From positions 1 through 39,972 of the forward strand of contig CAYJGG010000015.1 of assembly GCA_964369915.1 (NCBI GenBank): a stretch of 39,972 nucleotides of DNA, in the 5' to 3' direction. The translations under genes and the position numbers were made by a program. The stretch is from RGIG3102 sp964369915. GTDB taxonomy: Bacteria; Bacillota; Clostridia; Oscillospirales; Ruminococcaceae. Under the pieces are notes generated by a model that was not told the DNA's origin, did no database searches, and was given only the letters and a program-made list of their open reading frames with translations. Below, piece by piece: positions 34,361-39,972 of the stretch (the first letter of the stretch is position 1; each line of letters opens with the position of its first letter).

Positions 34361-35500
34361 ATGAAAGTGATTTCAGGCGGGAAAATATTTTATGAAGGCA
34401 AGTTCATTGAAAATCATTCTTTAGTTTATAATGAAAAAACTATCGATGTTGTATTAAATGAAAAGCTAGATAAAGAAAATATAAAAGAGGAAATTAAATT
34501 AAACGGCGAATATATATTTCCTGGGTTTATTGATGTTCATATTCATGGATTTCTAGGCTCTGATACTATGGATTCAAGCTTTGATGCAATAAATATAATG
34601 AGCGAAGGTGTTGTAAAAAATGGAGTAACTTCACTTTTACCAACAACAATGTCTATGCCAAAAGGTATATTACAAACTGCTTTAGATAACGTTAAAGAGT
34701 ATAAAAAAAATCAAAGTGTAAATGGAGCAAAAGTTTTAGGCGTTCATTTAGAAGGACCATTTATTAATAAAGAGAAAAAAGGCGCACAGCCAGAAGAAGG
34801 GATTTATCCAATAGACGAAGATTTAGTTTTAAATAATAAAGACATTATTAAAATTATTTCTTTAGCTCCTGAAATGGATAATGCTATTAATTTCATTAAT
34901 AAATATAAAGATGATTTTAATTTTTCAATAGCGCATACAAACTCGGATTATAAAACTGCCTCTTTAGCTATTGAAAATGGAGCAAAATCTTTTACGCATC
35001 TTTTTAATGCAATGACTGGATTAAATCATAGAAATCCAGGTTGTGTTGGTGCTGCTTTTACAAATGAATGCTATGTTGAAATGATTTGCGATGATATACA
35101 CATTAGTAATGATTTATATTCATTAGTTAAAAATGTAAAAGGCGTTGATAATATTTTATTAATTACAGATTGTATTCGTGCAGGTGGCTTAAAAGATGGA
35201 GAATATGATTTAGGCGGCCAAGAAGTTACTTTAAAAAATGGTAAATGCACTTTGCCTGGTGATGTTTTAGCAGGAAGTGTTTTGAATTTTGTTGATGGAG
35301 TTCGTAATTTTTATAATAAAACTAAAACTTCTATGGAAGATTTAGCAAAACTTACTTCTGTTAATCAAGCAAAATACTTAAAAATGGAAGATGAAATAGG
35401 GAATATAAAAACCGGACTTTTTGCCGATTACACTATAATCAATAAAGATTTTGATGTTCTTTATACAATTATAAACGGAAATATTGTTTATAAAAAATAA
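34361..35500 (+). CDS. nagA: N-acetylglucosamine-6-phosphate deacetylase
   Basis: NagA removes the acetyl group from GlcNAc-6-phosphate, giving glucosamine-6-phosphate. The 379-residue amidohydrolase has the HIH metal motif in GFIDVHIHGFLGSDTMD, the metal-ligand glutamate in GVHLEGPFIN, and histidines in SIAHTNSDY and THLFNAMTGLNHRNPG. The catalytic aspartate is in LLITDCIRAGGL. The start follows GAAAGGAAATG. It is 27 bp upstream of nagB, forming the standard two-step exit into glycolysis. Confidence 0.96.
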   Translation: MKVISGGKIFYEGKFIENHSLVYNEKTIDVVLNEKLDKENIKEEIKLNGEYIFPGFIDVHIHGFLGSDTMDSSFDAINIMSEGVVKNGVTSLLPTTMSMPKGILQTALDNVKEYKKNQSVNGAKVLGVHLEGPFINKEKKGAQPEEGIYPIDEDLVLNNKDIIKIISLAPEMDNAINFINKYKDDFNFSIAHTNSDYKTASLAIENGAKSFTHLFNAMTGLNHRNPGCVGAAFTNECYVEMICDDIHISNDLYSLVKNVKGVDNILLITDCIRAGGLKDGEYDLGGQEVTLKNGKCTLPGDVLAGSVLNFVDGVRNFYNKTKTSMEDLAKLTSVNQAKYLKMEDEIGNIKTGLFADYTIINKDFDVLYTIINGNIVYKK

Positions 35501-35527
35501 AGCTTTTAAAAAAGGAATTACAAAAAT

Positions 35528-36232
35528 ATGAAAGTTTATAAAGTTAGCACTTATGAAGAAATGTGCGATAAGATAAGCGATGAATTCGCAAATGATATTA
35601 CCGAAAATCCAAGTAGTGTTTTAGGGCTTGCAACAGGCTCTACTGCAATTGGTATATATGAAAATCTAATTAAAAGACATGAAAAAGAAAACCTTGATTT
35701 CTCTTTTGTTAAAACTGTTAATTTAGATGAATATATAGGGCTTTCAAGTGATAATGACCAAAGTTATAGATACTATATGGACAACAACTTTTTTAATCAT
35801 ATAAATGTTAAAAAAGAAAACACATTTATTCCAAATGGATTAGCAAAAGACTTGCAAAAAGAATGTGATAAATATGATGAATTAATCCAAAAGTTAAATG
35901 GAATTGATATTCAGCTTTTAGGAATAGGGCATAATGGGCATATAGGATTTAATGAGCCAAACAATAATTTTAAAAAAGATACCCATACTGTTGACTTGCA
36001 TGAAGAAACAATTATGGCAAACTCTCGCTTTTTTTCTTCAATTGAAGAAACTCCAAAAACAGCGATAACCTTAGGAATTAAAAATATAATTCAAGCAAAA
36101 AAAGTTATTCTAGCTGGAGGAAAAGATAAAAAAGAAATTATAGAAAAAGCAATTTATGGAGATATAACTCCTGAAGTGCCAGCTTCTATTCTTCAGCTAC
36201 ATGAAAACTTAATTGTTGTAATGGTTGAATAA
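35528..36232 (+). CDS. nagB: Glucosamine-6-phosphate deaminase
   Basis: NagB converts glucosamine-6-phosphate into fructose-6-phosphate and ammonia. The 234-residue length fits the short Firmicutes form without the allosteric tail. Motifs are LGLATGSTAIGIYENL, VNLDEYIGL with the catalytic aspartate, and LLGIGHNGHIGFNEP with the ring-opening histidine. It is the last gene of the catabolic cluster and is followed by a strong terminator. Confidence 0.97.
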   Translation: MKVYKVSTYEEMCDKISDEFANDITENPSSVLGLATGSTAIGIYENLIKRHEKENLDFSFVKTVNLDEYIGLSSDNDQSYRYYMDNNFFNHINVKKENTFIPNGLAKDLQKECDKYDELIQKLNGIDIQLLGIGHNGHIGFNEPNNNFKKDTHTVDLHEETIMANSRFFSSIEETPKTAITLGIKNIIQAKKVILAGGKDKKEIIEKAIYGDITPEVPASILQLHENLIVVMVE

Positions 36233-36239
36233 TTAAATA

Positions 36240-36273
36240 AAAAAACGATAGATAAACTTATCTATCGTTTTTT
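36240..36273 (+). terminator. Terminator of the nag/catabolic operon
   Basis: A 16-bp stem (core ACGATAGATAA with its complement, 2-nt loop) has A- and T-tracts and begins 8 bp after the nagB stop codon. Confidence 0.9.
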
Positions 36274-36805
36274 GAGTTATAAGATAACTATAAATAATCT
36301 AATATATAGTTTAATTAAAAGGATAATATGAGATAACTATTAAAAAATGCTAGAAAAGATAAGATAAAAAACATTAAAAATGATAGAATAATAAATTAAA
36401 TCCTAAAATATGTTACTACTTGCTTTTAAGAGTAATTATATGTATAATATTAATAATTAAATTATTAAAATATGTTAAATAAGTAGAATAAATCTATTTT
36501 TATAAAAAGTCAAAAAAATATAGTGTGTTTATATTAATCGCCTACAAAAAAAGAGATGAATTGTCTTTTTTAGTTTAATAATTTTTGATATATTAACCTT
36601 TTGTATTTTTGCTCTATAGAGTTTTACCATGTAAGAGATAAAATTAGCTTTTCTAATTGCAAGCTTGGTCTTTTATGTGCGGGGTGAGCCAAAATACATT
36701 TTTTTATGCTTACATCAATAACAATAAACTACATAAGTGGTATTGTTATTTTAAAATTTACTTGCAAAGTATTGTTAATTACAAGGCAGGAGGAGTTATG
36801 GTAAT
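36274..36805 (+). other. Non-coding region with several small hairpins
   Basis: I see no gene in these 532 bp. There are short inverted repeats AACTATA/TATAGTT (near 36287), AAAAAAGA/TCTTTTTT (36547-36571, terminator-like), the palindrome CTCTATAGAG (near 36613), and AATTAG/CTAATT enclosed by ACCA/TGGT (about 36627-36670). The stretch 36655-36695 is locally richer in G+C. A clear promoter for the cotH gene was not found, although A/T-rich -10-like hexamers are abundant. Confidence 0.5.
36717..36750 (+). promoter_or_regulatory. Extended hairpin upstream of the cotH-like gene
   Basis: AATAACAAT pairs with ATTGTTATT, and above a 2-nt bulge ACTAC pairs with GTGGT around an ATAA loop. This gives about 14 pairs in total. 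It lies 55 bp before the start codon and could be an operator or leader hairpin. Confidence 0.45.
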
Positions 36806-38458
36806 ATGAATTTTATTCCAAAAAATTATTTTTTGAAATTTTTAAAATATTTGGGCATTTTAATATCTGTTTTTGTTATAATTTTTATAGTAGTAATAAA
36901 TTTTTTAATAGAAAATTTATACTTAAATACTCCTGAAAATCTACCAGATGATATGGTGCAACCACATGTAGGTGAATTTCAGCTATATAGTGTTTATACA
37001 GGTAACGACGGCGAAAAATTCATATTTGATAAAGATAAAAATCCAGATTTAACTTGTGATTTAGTTGGTTTTTTTAGAGAAGATAGAATTTATTGTTATG
37101 TGCCGTATTATGTTGATACCACCAACCTTGTTGCGAGTTTTAATTTCGGTGGAACAGCTTATATAGAAAGTGAAAGACAATATAACGGGATAAGCGAAAA
37201 TGATTTTTCAAATAATGTTGTTTACACAGTTGAAACTGATAGTGATGATATAAAAACTTTCGAAATAATTATTTTGCAAAGTGATTTACCTGTAATTCAA
37301 ATTGAAACTGTAGAAGATGAACGTGTTTTATCTAGGACAGAGTATATAAATGCTACTATACAGGTGTTTAGTGAAGATATATATTCCACACCAATTATAT
37401 CTGATTGCGAAATCAGAGTTAGAGGAAACGCAACAGCAACACTGCCAAAGCTTCCTTACAAAATTAAAACATCACAAGAAATTGTTTTAGCTGGTTTGGA
37501 AAAAGGTAGTGAGTTTGTGCTTTTAGCAGATTATTATGATAATACACTTTCACGAAATACTTTATCGTTTTTAATGGCTGAAGAATTTGGGATGGAATAC
37601 TATAACGAAACACAGCTTGTAGAAGTTTTAATAAATGGCGAATATTATGGAGTTTTTAATCTTACAAACCAAATTGATGTGCACACTTCAAGTGTAAATA
37701 TTACAAGCATGACAACAGCAGACAACAGCGGCGAAAATCTCACAGGCGGATATTTATTAGAGCTTGATGGACGTTTAAACGAGGATATGACAAACGGCTT
37801 TTATACTGAAGTTGGAGTGCCTGTTAGAATAATATCGCCAACTAATCCTACTAGCGAACAATTCGATTATATGCAAAACTATATAGGTGAATTTGAAAAA
37901 TACTTAATGGCGGAAGATTTTTCATACAATGGAAATGATTTAGAAAGCTATATGGATTTTGATAGTTTTGCTGCTATGTATTGGGTGAATGAAATAACAA
38001 AAAACACTGATTTTATATATCCTCTTAGTTTTTTTATACACAAAGATATTAATGGAAAACTTGTCGCAGGGCCTGTTTGGGATTTTGATATAGCAGGTGG
38101 AAATTTTACGCTTCGTCCAGAGGGTATGGCAACAGATGGTTGGCTTATTCCAACTAATACATGGTATGATGCAATGCTTAAAAATCCAGAATTTAATCAA
38201 GCAGTTATTGATATGTATTATGAACACGAAGATTTTTTTAAAAACTTGCCAGAACTTATTGAAGATTTGCATCTTGAAATCTATCCTTATAGCGAAAATA
38301 ACTACACCCGAACTTATGTAGGATTATCAGATGCTCATAAGCTCCCAGAAGACGACACCTATTTAAGTGATAGCGAATTTATGGTGCAGTGGTTTACAGA
38401 CAGAGTGCAATGGATAAGCGAAAATGTTGAAACTTTGAGAAATTATGTGGTGGAGTAA
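36806..38458 (+). CDS. CotH kinase family protein, membrane-anchored
   Basis: This 550-residue protein has one N-terminal membrane helix (about 14-36), after which the chain should face outside. Residues about 50-165 form a separate beta-rich domain. The CotH-type atypical kinase domain follows, with IRVRGNATATLPKLPYKI, DYYDNTLSRNTLSFLMAEEFGM, VLINGEYYGVFNLTNQ, GGYLLELDGRL, and near the end AGPVWDFDIAGGN, the family's metal-binding aspartates. Known CotH proteins phosphorylate spore-coat proteins. Here it leads a unit with a VTC-type polymerase and a DUF4956 membrane protein. AGGAGG lies 12 bp upstream, with an intervening 3-codon ATG frame whose stop overlaps this start. Confidence 0.9.
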   Translation: MNFIPKNYFLKFLKYLGILISVFVIIFIVVINFLIENLYLNTPENLPDDMVQPHVGEFQLYSVYTGNDGEKFIFDKDKNPDLTCDLVGFFREDRIYCYVPYYVDTTNLVASFNFGGTAYIESERQYNGISENDFSNNVVYTVETDSDDIKTFEIIILQSDLPVIQIETVEDERVLSRTEYINATIQVFSEDIYSTPIISDCEIRVRGNATATLPKLPYKIKTSQEIVLAGLEKGSEFVLLADYYDNTLSRNTLSFLMAEEFGMEYYNETQLVEVLINGEYYGVFNLTNQIDVHTSSVNITSMTTADNSGENLTGGYLLELDGRLNEDMTNGFYTEVGVPVRIISPTNPTSEQFDYMQNYIGEFEKYLMAEDFSYNGNDLESYMDFDSFAAMYWVNEITKNTDFIYPLSFFIHKDINGKLVAGPVWDFDIAGGNFTLRPEGMATDGWLIPTNTWYDAMLKNPEFNQAVIDMYYEHEDFFKNLPELIEDLHLEIYPYSENNYTRTYVGLSDAHKLPEDDTYLSDSEFMVQWFTDRVQWISENVETLRNYVVE

Positions 38459-38462
38459 ATTT

Positions 38463-39170
38463 ATGATAAAAAAGAAAAAATATAGAAAAGAACATAAGTT
38501 TTTCATAAGTGAAATTCAAAAAGATACTTTACTTTATCGCCTTAATATAATTATGCAAAGAGATGAATTTGGAGATAATGGAGCTTATACAGTAACAAGT
38601 TTATATTTTGATGACTATAAAAAAAGCTCTTTGTTTACAAAAATATCTGGAGAAAATGAACGTTTTAAATGGCGCATAAGATTTTATGATGAAAATAAAG
38701 AAGAGTTTTTTTTAGAACGAAAAGAAAAATTAGGTTCACTTGTTTATAAAAAGCGTGTACTTTTATCTAAAAAAGAATGTGAAAATGCTTTATATAACCC
38801 AAGCGATTGGGAAGATGATGGCAATAGTTTAAAGAAACTTTTTTTCACTATGTTATCAAATGGGTTGATAAATCCATCTGTGGTAGTTAGATATAATCGA
38901 ATAGCCTTTGTTGAGAAAACAACCAACACTCGGATTTGTTTTGATATGCAGCTATCAAGCGGATATGCAAACTTTGATATTTTAAATGATGACATTGTTT
39001 ATATTCCGTGCCTTGAAAAAGGCGTAAATATTTTAGAGGTAAAATACGATGATATATTGCCAAGTTATATTAAATCAGTTTTGCAGTGTTGCGAAACAAG
39101 CATGCAATCTGTTTCAAAATTTATAATTTGCAAAAAATATTTTAAACAAAACATTTGGGAGGATCAATAA
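38463..39170 (+). CDS. VTC-type polyphosphate polymerase domain protein
   Basis: This 235-residue protein matches the VTC catalytic domain (a tunnel-fold enzyme that makes polyphosphate from ATP in yeast VTC4). Core features are YRKEHKFFIS at the N-terminus, YTVTSLYFDDYKKSSLFTKI, ERFKWRIRFYDENKEEFFLERKEK with the basic residues that line the tunnel, and VVVRYNRIAFVE. LEVKYDDILP comes near the end. I use the ATG at 38463, which follows GTGGAG at 6 bp; the in-frame ATG at 38445 lies inside the cotH gene without a site. It is soluble, so membrane attachment would come from its DUF4956 neighbour. Confidence 0.88.
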   Translation: MIKKKKYRKEHKFFISEIQKDTLLYRLNIIMQRDEFGDNGAYTVTSLYFDDYKKSSLFTKISGENERFKWRIRFYDENKEEFFLERKEKLGSLVYKKRVLLSKKECENALYNPSDWEDDGNSLKKLFFTMLSNGLINPSVVVRYNRIAFVEKTTNTRICFDMQLSSGYANFDILNDDIVYIPCLEKGVNILEVKYDDILPSYIKSVLQCCETSMQSVSKFIICKKYFKQNIWEDQ

Positions 39171-39171
39171 A

Positions 39172-39858
39172 ATGAACGACATAACTTTTTCAAAACTTCT
39201 TAACATAGATGAATTTTACAACTTGTTTAATGAAGGAATTTCAATTTCTAGTGTTATCACTATTCTAGCGCTTGCTTTTGCGCTTGGCTTATTTATATTT
39301 TTTATATATAAAATTACATTTAAAGGGGTTTTATATTCTAAAAACTTCAACATATCTCTTTTGTTAATGACATTGATAACATCTAGCATTATGATAGCTA
39401 TTTCAAGTAATATAGTGCTTTCTTTAGGTATGGTAGGTGCACTATCAATTGTTAGATTTCGCTCTGCAATTAAAGATCCTATAGATATTGTTTATATTTT
39501 CTGGGCTGTTTCTGTTGGAATTACCACTGGCTCAGGTATGCTAATGCTTTCAATAATTTCAACAATAGGAATAGGAATCGTGGTTGTTCTTATAAATAAA
39601 ATAAACTTTACAAACTACTCTTTTTTACTAGTAGTGAAAAGTTCTAATATTGAAAACAACGAAGAACTTTCAAATACAATTAAAACTCATGTTAATAAGT
39701 TTGAGCTTAAGTCTATGCAAAACATAAAAAGTGGTATAGAATTTGTTTTTGAGTTAAACACAAAAAAAGAGCTTACTGAAATGATGAAAGAACTTCGCAC
39801 AATTGAATTTGTCGAAACAGCAAGTTTAATAAGCTATAATGGTGATTATTGCCTATAA
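39172..39858 (+). CDS. DUF4956 family membrane protein
   Basis: This 228-residue protein has about four membrane helices (residues about 27-47, 62-80, 83-100 and 110-140). The family hallmark is GMVGALSIVRFRSAIKDPID IVYIFWAVSVGITTGSG. The C-terminal 80 residues form a soluble domain (SFLLVVKSS to the end). The gene starts 1 bp after the VTC gene. DUF4956 and VTC-domain genes recur together in Firmicutes and elsewhere, which suggests that DUF4956 anchors the polymerase or acts as a channel for its product; neither is demonstrated here. Confidence 0.9.
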   Translation: MNDITFSKLLNIDEFYNLFNEGISISSVITILALAFALGLFIFFIYKITFKGVLYSKNFNISLLLMTLITSSIMIAISSNIVLSLGMVGALSIVRFRSAIKDPIDIVYIFWAVSVGITTGSGMLMLSIISTIGIGIVVVLINKINFTNYSFLLVVKSSNIENNEELSNTIKTHVNKFELKSMQNIKSGIEFVFELNTKKELTEMMKELRTIEFVETASLISYNGDYCL

Positions 39859-39885
39859 ATTAAAAAAATAATCTTATATTTTAAT

Positions 39886-39921
39886 AAAAACAAAGACGAT
39901 TTAATAATCGTCTTTGTTTTT
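39886..39921 (+). terminator. Terminator of the CotH/VTC/DUF4956 operon
   Basis: A 16-bp stem (core ACAAAGACGATT with its complement, 4-nt loop) with flanking A- and T-tracts lies 28 bp after the DUF4956 stop codon. Confidence 0.92.
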
Positions 39922-39934
39922 TTATTGGATATAA

Positions 39935-39955
39935 ACCACCGACTATGTCGGTGGT
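39935..39955. mobile_element. IS200/IS605-like subterminal hairpin at window edge
   Basis: ACCACCGAC-TAT-GTCGGTGGT is a G/C-rich 9-bp perfect hairpin in very A/T-rich DNA. It has no T-tract and is followed by GTGCCGAAAAAGCTTTAGC-like sequence. Imperfect GC-rich hairpins of this kind sit near the ends of IS200/IS605 elements, where TnpA binds them. The element body would lie beyond the window, so this is tentative. Confidence 0.4.
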
Positions 39956-39972
39956 GCCGAAAAAGCTTTAGC

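Noticed and set aside
36606..36693. Weak likeness to a cyclic-di-GMP-I riboswitch (ACCAT, AAGAG, GCAAGC, GGTC and GCGGGGT in similar order)
   Set aside because: The required stems do not pair and the conserved GCAAACC and CGCAAAGCC cores are missing, so the similarity is probably chance.

Overview
The window looks like chromosomal DNA from a low-GC Gram-positive anaerobe of the class Clostridia. It is strongly A/T-biased, has AGGAGG-type ribosome binding sites and consensus sigma-A promoters, and carries a cysteine T-box, Firmicutes-type lipoprotein signals and clostridial housekeeping genes. A Lachnospirales or Cellulosilyticaceae relative is plausible, but genus cannot be read from this window alone. 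I found no tRNA, rRNA or CRISPR array.

Layout. 1-5.8 kb, minus strand: an ABC-2 export pair, secA, and an FMN-dependent alpha-hydroxy-acid-oxidase-like protein with an N-terminal cysteine cluster. 5.9-10.2 kb, plus strand: deoC, then a lipoprotein followed by an OmpR-type response regulator and a membrane histidine kinase. 10.3-17.9 kb: a housekeeping block of yqhQ-like gene, prmC, recA, recX, rimO, pgsA and cysS. cysS is preceded by a cysteine-specific T-box, and 5' of the T-box lies a further ~120-nt RNA domain that appears able to adopt two exclusive folds. 18.1-21 kb: an MFS transporter plus glycerophosphodiesterase pair, converging on an unknown membrane protein.

21.2-36.2 kb is a coherent catabolic island. 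A cytoplasmic glycosidase-like protein (minus strand) diverges from a Dpp/Opp-type ABC importer (binding lipoprotein, two permeases, two ATPases). The importer is followed by cutC, a ROK repressor, an M81 (MlrC-type) metallohydrolase, a ROK-fold kinase-like protein with an extra N-terminal domain, nagA and nagB. The divergent control region contains a close match to a CcpA cre site and several palindromes. The simplest reading is uptake and dismantling of an amino-sugar conjugate that ends in fructose-6-phosphate. CutC and the M81 enzyme would act on the non-sugar part or on an unusual linkage. This is the best candidate here for an undescribed pathway.

36.2-39.9 kb: a 573-bp non-coding stretch with hairpins, then a tight three-gene unit of a CotH-type secreted or membrane kinase, a VTC-type polyphosphate polymerase domain protein and a DUF4956 membrane protein. 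It ends in a strong terminator. The last 40 bases carry a G/C-rich hairpin resembling the subterminal hairpin of an IS200/IS605-family element that would continue beyond the window.
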